Assembly (NCBI GenBank): GCA_051747505.1
Contig: JBNJGE010000051.1
Span: 1 to 17,613, forward strand
Reading direction: 5' to 3'
DNA length: 17,613 nucleotides
Source of the DNA: Albimonas sp051747505
GTDB lineage: Bacteria > Pseudomonadota > Alphaproteobacteria > Rhodobacterales > Rhodobacteraceae
The notes under the pieces were generated by a model that worked only from the letters and a program-made list of their open reading frames with translations, had not been told where the DNA came from and made no database searches. Within the stretch, counting starts at the first letter, position 1. Every line of letters begins with the position of its first letter. This document shows, one piece after another, positions 8,553 to 15,143 of the stretch. The position numbers were made by a program, and so were the translations under genes.

Positions 8553-8651
8553 GCGGAACGCGCGATCCTCGAAGGCGAGATGCGCCTGGAGGGCCGGGAG
8601 GGGACGTGGTCGGTCGTCGCCGCGCCCGGCCTGACGCTGACCCTGGACGCC
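8553..8651 (+). repeat. 99-bp direct duplicate, right flank of the N gap
   Basis: Identical to 8354-8452, encoding the same AERAILEGEM to LTLTLDA stretch of YdbH. See the gap entry: it should be merged with the left copy. Confidence 0.95.
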
Positions 8652-10046
8652 TCCGCCACGCCCGGCGCGGTTGGTTTCACAGTGCAGGAGGGGCGGATTT
8701 CGCAAGGCGGCTCCGGCGTCTCCGCCGCCCTCGACGCGACCGCGGGCGCCTTCGACGCGCGGCTGGCGACCGGGGATGGCGCGATCGCGCTCGAGGATGT
8801 CGAGGGGCGGGTCATCGCCGAGTTCGACGCGGCGATGCGAGGCGAGGTGCGGCTCCTGGAGGGGGCGGCGCGGGCGCCGGAGCTGTCACTGGCCGTGTCG
8901 CAGGTCACGGGGACGCTCGCGTCGCGCGGCATGGCCTCGCCCGCGGATCTGTCGCTCTCGTCGCGGCTGCGCGATACGGGCCCTGCGTCGCAGTTCTCGC
9001 CCCTTGAGTTAACGCTGGCAGGGACGCTTGACGGCGAAGCCGTCGCCTTGTCGGGGACGGCGGCCGGGGCGGGGGGTGTCAGTCTGCCGGTCGAGGTCAC
9101 GGCCGACCTCGGGGCGGGCGCGGCGGAGGCGCGGGTCGGGCCGGGCAGGGTCCGCTTCCGTCCCGGAGGTCTGCAACCGGCGGCCTTCAGTCCCCGCTTC
9201 GCAGCGCTTCGAGACGTCGGCGGAAGCGTCGAGGTCGACGGGAGCCTGTCGAAGCCGGCCGGGGGCGCGGCCTCCACACGGCTGCGGCTGCGGCTCTACG
9301 ACCTTTCGGCGAGCGCGGGCGATGCGGGGGCGGAGGGGCTGTCGGGCGAGCTCGTCTTCTCGAGCCTCTCGCCCCTGGTCTCGGCAGGCGTGCAACGGCT
9401 CTCGGCGCGCCGGCTGATCGCGGGCGTTCCGCTGAGCGACGCGGATCTGCGCTTCTCGGTGGTGCCCGGTCGCGGCGGCGCGTCGATCCGCATCCGGCGT
9501 GCGACGGCGGGGCTGGCCGGCGGCGAGGTCGTGCTGAGCGATGCGACGTGGAACACCGACGCCGCGGTCAACGCGGCGGAGGTGGCGGTCCGCGACGTCT
9601 CCATCGAGCGGCTCCTTCGCGACTGGAGGATAGAGGGGGTGGGGGGAACCGGCCGCCTTTCGGGCATGATCCCGATCAGGGTCGGGCGGAACGGCATCAG
9701 CGTCGAGGGCGGCCGCCTCGAGGCGGACGGGCCGGGCGTGGTGCGGGTGAACTGGGGCGGCGCGCGGGAGACGCTGGTGGGGGCGGGCGAGCAGGCGGAG
9801 CTTGCCGTGCGGGCGCTGGAGGACTTCCGTTACGAGGCGCTCTCGATGGGCGTGGATCAGGCGCCGGGCGAGGCGCTGACCCTCTCGGTCCGGCTGGAGG
9901 GTGCGAATCCGGAAGTGCTCGACGGGCATCCCTTCCGCTTCAACGTCAATCTCAGCGGGCGGCTGGAGCCCATCCTGGAGGCGGTGCGCCAGGGGCGGCG
10001 CATCGGGGCGGATCTGATCCGCGGGGGGCTCGGGGGCGCTCGGTGA
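8553..10046 (+). CDS. ydbH: YdbH family envelope lipid-transport protein, C-terminal part with DctA-YdbH domain
   Basis: The 497 codons after the gap, ending TGA; the first 33 repeat the end of the previous part. The region resembles the C-terminal domain of YdbH proteins (Pfam calls it DctA-YdbH): NAAEVAVRDVSIERLLRDW, then the GTGRLSGMIPIRVGRNGISV element, GGRLEADGPGVVRVNW, and the terminal FRFNVNLSGRLEPILEAVRQG. In TamB/AsmA-like proteins this end faces the outer membrane and sits near the lipoprotein partner; here ynbE begins 78 bp downstream, which fits the YdbH-YnbE complex described in E. coli. No internal start with a ribosome site is needed, because the frame continues from 7088 once the gap is closed. 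Confidence 0.9.
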   Translation, partial: AERAILEGEMRLEGREGTWSVVAAPGLTLTLDASATPGAVGFTVQEGRISQGGSGVSAALDATAGAFDARLATGDGAIALEDVEGRVIAEFDAAMRGEVRLLEGAARAPELSLAVSQVTGTLASRGMASPADLSLSSRLRDTGPASQFSPLELTLAGTLDGEAVALSGTAAGAGGVSLPVEVTADLGAGAAEARVGPGRVRFRPGGLQPAAFSPRFAALRDVGGSVEVDGSLSKPAGGAASTRLRLRLYDLSASAGDAGAEGLSGELVFSSLSPLVSAGVQRLSARRLIAGVPLSDADLRFSVVPGRGGASIRIRRATAGLAGGEVVLSDATWNTDAAVNAAEVAVRDVSIERLLRDWRIEGVGGTGRLSGMIPIRVGRNGISVEGGRLEADGPGVVRVNWGGARETLVGAGEQAELAVRALEDFRYEALSMGVDQAPGEALTLSVRLEGANPEVLDGHPFRFNVNLSGRLEPILEAVRQGRRIGADLIRGGLGGAR

Positions 10047-10124
10047 AACATGACGCCTCGACCCGCGCCGCGCCTTCGATATACTTGCCCCCGCCGACCA
10101 TTCCCCGCCGTGAGGCCCCGCCTG

Positions 10125-10316
10125 ATGACAGCCTTCCGTTCGATCGCGCCGCTGCTCGCCATCCTGGGCGCGGCCGCCTGCGAGCCCACGGTCCGGGTCG
10201 AGGCGCCGAAGGAGCCGATCACGATCAACCTGAACGTCAAGGTGGACGCCGAGGTGCGCGTGAAGCTCGAGGAGCAGGCGGAAGAGGACATCAGGAACAA
10301 GCCGGAGATCTTCTGA
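10125..10316 (+). CDS. ynbE: YnbE family lipoprotein
   Basis: A 63-residue lipoprotein. A hydrophobic signal (FRSIAPLLAILGAAAC) ends in a lipobox with the modified Cys at residue 20, followed by EPTVRVEAPKEPITINLNVK, which is nearly the diagnostic YnbE sequence (APKEPITINxNVK). In E. coli YnbE multimerises and is proposed to bridge YdbH to the outer membrane for lipid delivery. The ATG at 10125 is chosen over the in-frame ATG at 10050 because the latter would place 25 Pro/Arg-rich residues before the signal; GTGAGG lies about 9 bp upstream of 10125. ydbL starts one base after its stop. Confidence 0.93.
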   Translation: MTAFRSIAPLLAILGAAACEPTVRVEAPKEPITINLNVKVDAEVRVKLEEQAEEDIRNKPEIF

Positions 10317-10317
10317 G

Positions 10318-10680
10318 ATGGCGCTCCACCTGCCGATGACCCGCCGCTTTCTGGTCGTGCTTCCGCTGATCCTGGCGGCGCTTCTGCTCGCGCCGCAGGC
10401 GGCTTCGGCGCAGTCGAAGCTGGACGCCTACCGTATGAGCGGCGCGGTGGCCGAACGCCATGACGGCTATGTGGAGGTCCGCGACGCGAGCGCCGCGCCG
10501 GATGCGGGCGGGCTAGTGCGCGAGGTGAACGCGGAGCGGCGCGCGCTTTACGAGAAGCGGGCGCGCGAGACCGACGTTCCGGTCGAGGAGGTCGGCAAGC
10601 TCTTCGCCACCAAGATCGTCGAGCGGGCGCCGCCGGGCACGTATTTCCGACAGCCGGATGGCAGCTACATCCGGAAATAG
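10318..10680 (+). CDS. ydbL: YdbL family periplasmic protein (DUF1318)
   Basis: A 120-residue secreted protein, third gene of the ydbH-ynbE-ydbL operon. Residues 8-31 form a Sec signal peptide (TRRFLVVLPLILAALLLAPQ, cleavage after ASA before QSKLDAY). The mature part has the DUF1318 pattern: GAVAERHDGYVEVR, VNAERRALYEKRARETDVPVEEVGKLFATKI and the C-terminal PGTYFRQPDGSYIRK. In E. coli YdbL is thought to act as a chaperone-like regulator that prevents runaway YnbE multimers. ATG starts one base after the ynbE stop with GGAG about 11 bp upstream; a second ATG at 10336 has no ribosome site. It converges on accC with a 92-bp gap in which I see no clear terminator. Confidence 0.93.
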   Translation: MALHLPMTRRFLVVLPLILAALLLAPQAASAQSKLDAYRMSGAVAERHDGYVEVRDASAAPDAGGLVREVNAERRALYEKRARETDVPVEEVGKLFATKIVERAPPGTYFRQPDGSYIRK

Positions 10681-10772
10681 CGCCGCCGCCGCCGCCGTCT
10701 TCCTCGACTGATCCGAAGCGTTCCGCGCCGCCCCGTCGCTCGGGACGATCACGCTGCCGGCGCTCGGCGTCG

Positions 10773-12119
10773 TCAGCGTCCCCAGTCGCCCAGCCAGCCC
10801 TCGAGCCAGTGAATGTCGTAGGCGCCGGCCTCGATCTCGGGATCGGAGGCGAGGCGGTCGAAGAGAGGGGCGGTGGTGTCGACGCCGTCGACGATCAGCT
10901 CGCCCAGCGCGCGGCGCAGGCGGGCGAGGGCGGCGGGGCGGTCCTCGGCGTGCACGATGAGCTTGCCGATCAGGCTGTCGTAGTAGGGCGGGATCCGGTA
11001 GCCGGCGTAGATGGCGCTGTCCATGCGGATGCCCAGCCCGCCGGGGGCGTGATAGGCGGCGATGACGCCCGGGGAGGGGGCGAAGTCGGGCAGCCGCTCC
11101 GCGTTCAGGCGGCACTCGATGGCGTGGCCCTCGGGGCTGAGATCCTCCTGGCGAAAGGTCATCGGGTGGCCGGCGGCGACGCGGAGCTGCTCCTTGACGA
11201 GGTCCACGCGCCAGACGGCCTCGGTGACCGGGTGCTCGACCTGCAGGCGGGTGTTCATCTCGATGAAGAAGAACTCGCCGTCCTCGTAGAGGAACTCGAT
11301 GGTCCCGGCGCCGCGGTAGCCCATCCGGGCGACGGCCTGGGCGCAGGTCTCCCCGATGCGCTGGCGCTCGGCGTCAGTGAGCGCGGGGGAGGGGCATTCC
11401 TCGAACACCTTCTGGTGGCGGCGCTGCAAGGAGCAGTCGCGCTCGCCCAGATGGACGGCGTTCCCGCGGCCGTCGCCGAAGATCTGGACCTCGATGTGGC
11501 GGGGGCGGGCGAGGTATTTCTCCAGATACACGGCGTCGTCGCCGAAGGCGGCGCGGGCCTCCGAGCGGGCGGAGGCGAAGGCGTTGGGCAGCTCCTCGGC
11601 CGTGCGGGCGACCTTCATGCCGCGCCCGCCGCCGCCGGCGGCGGCCTTGACGAGGACCGGATAGCCCATGCCCTCGGCGATGGCGAGCGCCTCCTCGGCG
11701 GAGGTCACGCCGCCCTCGGAGCCGGGGACGACGGGCACGCCGAGCTCGCGCATGGTCTCCTTGGCGGCGATCTTGTCGCCCATCACCCGGATGTGCTGGG
11801 CGGAGGGGCCGACGAAGGTCAGGCCGTGATCCTCCACGATCTGCACGAAGGTGGGGTTCTCGGACAGGAAGCCGTAGCCGGGATGGATCGCCTCGGCGCC
11901 CGTGATCTCGCAGGCGGAGATGATGGCGGGCATGTTGAGATAGCTCTGCGACGCGGAGGGCGGGCCGATGCACACGCTCTCGTCGGCGAGGCGCACATGC
12001 ATGGCGTCGGCGTCGGCGGTGGAGTGGACGGCGACGGTGGCCACGCCCAGCTCCTTGCAGGCGCGGTGGATGCGCAGGGCGATCTCGCCCCGGTTGGCGA
12101 TCAGGACCTTCTTGAACAT
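10773..12119 (-). CDS. accC: Acetyl-CoA carboxylase, biotin carboxylase subunit
   Basis: A 448-residue ATP-grasp enzyme that carboxylates the biotin on AccB with bicarbonate and ATP, the first half-reaction of fatty-acid synthesis. It starts MFKKVLIANRGEIALRI, the classical biotin carboxylase N-terminus. The glycine-rich ATP loop AAGGGGRGMKVA is at 160-171; LGERDCSLQRRHQKVFEECPSP (225-246) and the catalytic EMNTRLQVEHPVTE (287-300, with the Glu/Asn/Arg active-site set) are intact. The C-terminal IPPYYDSLIGKLIVH (377-390) is also standard. Length equals E. coli AccC (449). It follows accB with a 13-bp gap on the same strand. Small oddity: residues 301-307 read AVWRVDL, where the family usually has a small or glycine residue before VDL. 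Confidence 0.97.
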   Translation of the reverse strand: MFKKVLIANRGEIALRIHRACKELGVATVAVHSTADADAMHVRLADESVCIGPPSASQSYLNMPAIISACEITGAEAIHPGYGFLSENPTFVQIVEDHGLTFVGPSAQHIRVMGDKIAAKETMRELGVPVVPGSEGGVTSAEEALAIAEGMGYPVLVKAAAGGGGRGMKVARTAEELPNAFASARSEARAAFGDDAVYLEKYLARPRHIEVQIFGDGRGNAVHLGERDCSLQRRHQKVFEECPSPALTDAERQRIGETCAQAVARMGYRGAGTIEFLYEDGEFFFIEMNTRLQVEHPVTEAVWRVDLVKEQLRVAAGHPMTFRQEDLSPEGHAIECRLNAERLPDFAPSPGVIAAYHAPGGLGIRMDSAIYAGYRIPPYYDSLIGKLIVHAEDRPAALARLRRALGELIVDGVDTTAPLFDRLASDPEIEAGAYDIHWLEGWLGDWGR

Positions 12120-12132
12120 GCGCGCGCCGCGA

Positions 12133-12624
12133 TCACTCGATGATCATGAGGGGGGCGCCGAACTCCACCGGCACGCCGTCCTCGACCAGGATCCGCTTCA
12201 CCGTCCCCGCCTTGGGGCTGGGGATCTGGTTCATGGTCTTCATGGCCTCGATGATCAGCAGGGTCTGGCCCTCGGCCACCTCGTCGCCGAGGCGCACGAA
12301 GGGGGCGGAGCCGGGCTCGGGCTGGAGATAGGCGGTGCCGACCATCGGGGAGGCGACGGCGCCGGGGTGACGGGCGAGCGCGTCGGCGGCGTCGGCGGCC
12401 TCCTCGGCGGGGGCCGCGGGCGCCTCGGCCTGGGCGGGCGCGGGCGCCGCCGGCGCCACGGCGACCTGGGTCGGCGCGGGCGCCGGGGCGCGGGTGACGC
12501 GGACCTTGAGCTGATCGTCCTCGCCGTATTCCCGCTCCACCTCCAGCTCTGTCAGCTCGGTTTCGCGGAGCAGTTCCGCGAGCTGGCGGATGAAGGCGAT
12601 GTCGGAGTCGTGCGTTCTGCTCAT
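12133..12624 (-). CDS. accB: Acetyl-CoA carboxylase, biotin carboxyl carrier protein
   Basis: A 163-residue carrier that shuttles carboxybiotin between AccC and the AccAD transferase in the cytoplasm. The N-terminal part (about 5-45) is the AccB-specific helix/strand region (FIRQLAELLRETELTELEVE). An Ala/Pro linker occupies about 46-80 and the biotinyl domain 85-163. The biotinylation motif EAMKTMN is at 126-132, with Lys129 as acceptor. The start ATG follows AGGAG at a rather long 11-bp spacing. It is cotranscribed with accC (13-bp gap). A 126-bp gap with a strong hairpin separates it from the upstream dsbA-like gene, so a separate promoter is possible. Confidence 0.97.
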   Translation of the reverse strand: MSRTHDSDIAFIRQLAELLRETELTELEVEREYGEDDQLKVRVTRAPAPAPTQVAVAPAAPAPAQAEAPAAPAEEAADAADALARHPGAVASPMVGTAYLQPEPGSAPFVRLGDEVAEGQTLLIIEAMKTMNQIPSPKAGTVKRILVEDGVPVEFGAPLMIIE

Positions 12625-12654
12625 GCGGGGGCGTGCTCCTGCGACGGGCCCGAT

Positions 12655-12678
12655 GCGCCCGCCGTCTCGGGCGGGCGC
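12655..12678 (-). promoter_or_regulatory. 9-bp GC hairpin between the dsbA-like gene and accB
   Basis: GCGCCCGCC (12655-12663), loop GTCTCG, GGCGGGCGC (12670-12678). It lies about 70 bp beyond the stop of the dsbA-like gene and 30 bp before the accB start. Without a U-run it may be a weak terminator for dsbA, an RNA-end protector or part of the accB leader. Confidence 0.45.
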
Positions 12679-12750
12679 GGAGGCCCCGCTGTCATGGCAG
12701 CCCGCTTACACGGCGCGGGGGGGCGTTGCCAAGGGGGGCGGCGTCGCCGC

Positions 12751-13548
12751 TCAGCCCTCGTTGGCCGTCTCGGAGCTGCGCTCCTCGGCGACCGCCTCGC
12801 GCAGGCGGTCGAGCGGAACGTAGCCGCGAACCAGCCGCTCGCCGATCACGAAGGTCGGCGTGCCCTCGATCTTGAGGGCCCGGGCGAGTTCGTAGTTGGC
12901 CCGGATGGCGTCCTCGATCTCCGGGCGCTCCGCGGCCTCGCGCAGCGCCTCGACGTCGAGCCCGACCTCTCCGGCGATCTCCCAGACCTTCGCGTCGGTG
13001 AGAGAGCCCTCGTGGCTCATCAGCGCATCGTTGAAGGCCATGTAGAGCCGGCCGTCCTGCTGGTCGCGCGCGGCCAGCGCGGCGCGCGAAGCGGTGATCG
13101 AGGAGGGGCCGAGGATCGGGAACTCCTTGACGACGTAACGCAGGCCCGGATCGGTCTCGACCAGCTTGCGCACATCGTCATGGGCGCGCTTGCAGTAGCC
13201 GCAGTTGTAATCGATGAACTCCACCACCGTGACGTCGCCCTCGGGATTGCCCGCGACATGGGAGTGGCCGTCATCGAAGATCGCCTGCGCGTGCTGGCGC
13301 ACCAGGCCCTGGTCGGAGGCGGTCTGCGCGTCGCGCTGGCGCGCTTCGAGCGCCTGCAGCGCCTCCATGATGACTTCGGGATTCTCCAACAGGTACTCGC
13401 GCACCTCCGCCCGCAGCACGGCGCGGTCTTCCGGGTCCAGCGGCAGGTCGGCCTGGGCGGCGGCGGGGGCGGGGGCGGCGAACGCGGCGAGCGCGAGGCC
13501 GGCGAGAGCGGCGAGGCCCGGTCGGGCGGCGGGGACGGGGCGGGTCAT
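12751..13548 (-). CDS. DsbA family (ScsC/Com1-like) periplasmic thiol-disulfide oxidoreductase
   Basis: A 265-residue secreted thioredoxin-fold protein that forms or isomerises disulfides in the periplasm. Signal peptide at about 1-32 (LAALAGLALAAFAAP, ending APAAAQA). Residues about 38-72 (DRAVLRAEVREYLLENPEVI) match the N-terminal helical segment of ScsC/Com1-type proteins, which can mediate oligomerisation. The catalytic motif is CGYC at 116-119 in FIDYNCGYCKRA, and the cis-proline loop is GTPTF at 229-233. The ATG at 13548 is preceded by GGAG 6 bp upstream; an in-frame start 57 bp further up has no such site and would overlap the protease gene. The M48 protease gene ends 53 bp upstream on the same strand. 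Oxidase versus isomerase activity cannot be told from sequence alone. Confidence 0.94.
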   Translation of the reverse strand: MTRPVPAARPGLAALAGLALAAFAAPAPAAAQADLPLDPEDRAVLRAEVREYLLENPEVIMEALQALEARQRDAQTASDQGLVRQHAQAIFDDGHSHVAGNPEGDVTVVEFIDYNCGYCKRAHDDVRKLVETDPGLRYVVKEFPILGPSSITASRAALAARDQQDGRLYMAFNDALMSHEGSLTDAKVWEIAGEVGLDVEALREAAERPEIEDAIRANYELARALKIEGTPTFVIGERLVRGYVPLDRLREAVAEERSSETANEG

Positions 13549-13601
13549 GCGGTCTCCTTCGTCATGTCTGCGGTCGGCGCGCGGCCGGGGGCGGGCGCGG
13601 G

Positions 13602-14999
13602 TCATTCCCGGGGCCGGGTGCTGGCCAGGATGTCGTCGGCGCGCAGCCAGGCGGGGCTGCCCGAGGGCAGCAGATCGCGGGCGCGCTGCGCAAGGCGCCG
13701 CGCGTCGGCCTCCTGGCCGGTCATGATCAGCCGGTCGGCGGTGACCAGCGCGGCCATGCCCTCCTGTCCGGTGCGGGCGTAGGCGAAGGCGAGGTCGCGC
13801 AGCAGGCTGGGATCGCCCCCGTGCGACTCGCGCGCCCCCTGCTTGAGAGCCTCGAGCGCCTCCCGGTTGGCCTCCGGCGTGCCCAGGGAGAGAAGGGCGC
13901 GTCCGAGATAGCCCAGGATGAGGGGCTCTCCGGGGGCGAGATCGACGGCCCGGCGGTAGGGGGCGACCGCGTCGGCGCCCCGGCCGCTCTCCAGCAGGAT
14001 CTGGCCCTTGAGCTCGTGGTAGTAGGCGTCGTCCGGGCGCAGGGCGATCAGACGGTCCGCCTCGCGCAGGGCGGCGTCGGGGTCCGGCGCGCGGTGCAGG
14101 GCGATGGCCCGGCGCAGGGTGGCGAATTCGCCGTCATCCTGCGGGTCGAGGCGGGACAGGGTGGCGGAGGGCGTGTCAAGGAACCCGTCCAGCTTCGCCT
14201 CCATCCGCGTGGTCCAGTAGACGAGCCCGTCATCCGGCTGCGCGTCCCGATGGCGGGATTCGCGCACCCGGCGGTCGATGGCCGCGAGCCGCGCGGTCGA
14301 GATCGGGTGGGTCAGCGCGTAAGGATCGCGGTGGCGGTCGGAGAAGACCTCCTGGCCCCGGAAATGCTCGAGAACCGACCGCATTCCGGCCGGATCCACC
14401 CCCGCGCGGTCCAGATAGGTCAGCGCGGCCTGGTCGGCCGAGGATTCCTCGCCCCGGCTGTGGGCGAGCATCACGCGCTGGAGCATCGACTGGGAGCCCA
14501 TGGCAATCCCGGCCCCCGCCTGAGCGGCGTTCCCTCCGCCCGCGGCGCCGGCGGCCGCGGCGGCGAGCAGGCCGAGCACCGTGGAGGCGATCGCCGCGCC
14601 CTGCAGGTTGTCAGAGGCGATCTGGCGTCGGGCGAGATGGCCGCCGCTGATATGCCCCGCCTCGTGCGCGATCACGCCCTGAAGCTGGGCGGGCTCCGGG
14701 AACTCGCGCAGCAGGCCGGTGGTGAGCACCATGTTCCGGCCCTGGAAGACGAAGGCGTTGGGGGCGGAGTCGTTGGCGATCAGGATGGTGACCGAGTCGG
14801 GCGCAAGGTTCGCCGCGCGGAAGATGGGGTCCGACAGGCGGCGCAGCGTCGACTCGATCTCCGCGTCCCGGATCAGCCCGAAGGCCGAGGCAGGCTGCGT
14901 GGCGACGGCGAGGGCGCCGAGCGCGAGCGCGCACACGCGCAGGGCCGGCAGCGCGCGAGGGCGCGGGATGCGGCGGGGCGAGAGAGGGAAGCGGGCCAA
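13602..14999 (-). CDS. M48 family metalloprotease with C-terminal TPR-like region (BepA-like)
   Basis: A 465-residue periplasmic zinc protease. Signal peptide about 1-39 (CALALGALAVATQPASA, then FGLIRDAEIE). The peptidase domain carries HEAGH at 112-116 (ligands His112 and His116, catalytic Glu113) and the third ligand Glu185 in GEESSADQ. A long Ala/Gly-rich helix region (135-165) follows the active site, and THPIS at 229-233 matches the conserved HP segment of BepA-type proteases. Residues about 290-450 form helical repeats like TPRs (RPDDAYYHELKGQILLESGR). In E. coli BepA degrades or assists misassembled outer-membrane proteins such as LptD. TTG 14999 is chosen because GAAGGA lies 5 bp upstream and it leaves 144 bp to the divergent gene; an ATG at 15128 would add 43 Pro/Arg-rich residues without a ribosome site. 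Confidence 0.92.
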   Translation of the reverse strand: MARFPLSPRRIPRPRALPALRVCALALGALAVATQPASAFGLIRDAEIESTLRRLSDPIFRAANLAPDSVTILIANDSAPNAFVFQGRNMVLTTGLLREFPEPAQLQGVIAHEAGHISGGHLARRQIASDNLQGAAIASTVLGLLAAAAAGAAGGGNAAQAGAGIAMGSQSMLQRVMLAHSRGEESSADQAALTYLDRAGVDPAGMRSVLEHFRGQEVFSDRHRDPYALTHPISTARLAAIDRRVRESRHRDAQPDDGLVYWTTRMEAKLDGFLDTPSATLSRLDPQDDGEFATLRRAIALHRAPDPDAALREADRLIALRPDDAYYHELKGQILLESGRGADAVAPYRRAVDLAPGEPLILGYLGRALLSLGTPEANREALEALKQGARESHGGDPSLLRDLAFAYARTGQEGMAALVTADRLIMTGQEADARRLAQRARDLLPSGSPAWLRADDILASTRPRE

Positions 15000-15004
15000 G
15001 TCCG

Positions 15005-15010
15005 TCCTTC
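15005..15010 (-). promoter_or_regulatory. Ribosome binding site supporting the TTG start of the M48 protease gene
   Basis: GAAGGA on the minus strand, then five bases (CGGAC), then TTG at 14997-14999. The upstream ATG at 15126-15128 lacks a comparable site and is only 15 bp from the divergent gene, leaving no room for promoters. Confidence 0.65.
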
Positions 15011-15080
15011 GGCGTTCGTCCTTCGGGGGCGCGGCCGCCCCGTCTGCTGCTGGCGGCGCGGGCGACCGGCGCGCGACCGC

Positions 15081-15086
15081 TTGACC
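15081..15086 (+). promoter_or_regulatory. Possible -35 element (TTGACC) upstream of the aminotransferase gene
   Basis: TTGACC lies about 58 bp before the start in the divergent gap between the protease and aminotransferase genes. A matching -10 is poor (CACCTT-like around 15104), so this is only a candidate. Confidence 0.2.
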
Positions 15087-15143
15087 GTCCTGCGCGCCGC
15101 GGCCACCTTCCGCGCCCTCTGAGCGCATTAGGAGCGGGAAACG

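Noticed and set aside
8354..8651. The 99-bp duplication as a biological repeat or duplication inside ydbH
   Set aside because: Both copies abut the Ns exactly, are 100% identical and disrupt the frame unless collapsed, which fits an assembly artefact.
10681..10700. CGC-rich run after the ydbL stop as a microsatellite
   Set aside because: Short and of the composition common throughout this genome; no functional sign.
10809..13782. Long plus-strand open frames opposite accC, accB, the dsbA-like gene and the start of the protease gene
   Set aside because: They mirror genes with unmistakable catalytic motifs (EAMKTMN, CGYC, ATP-grasp loop); the plus-strand products are Gly/Ala/His-rich without a fold signature.
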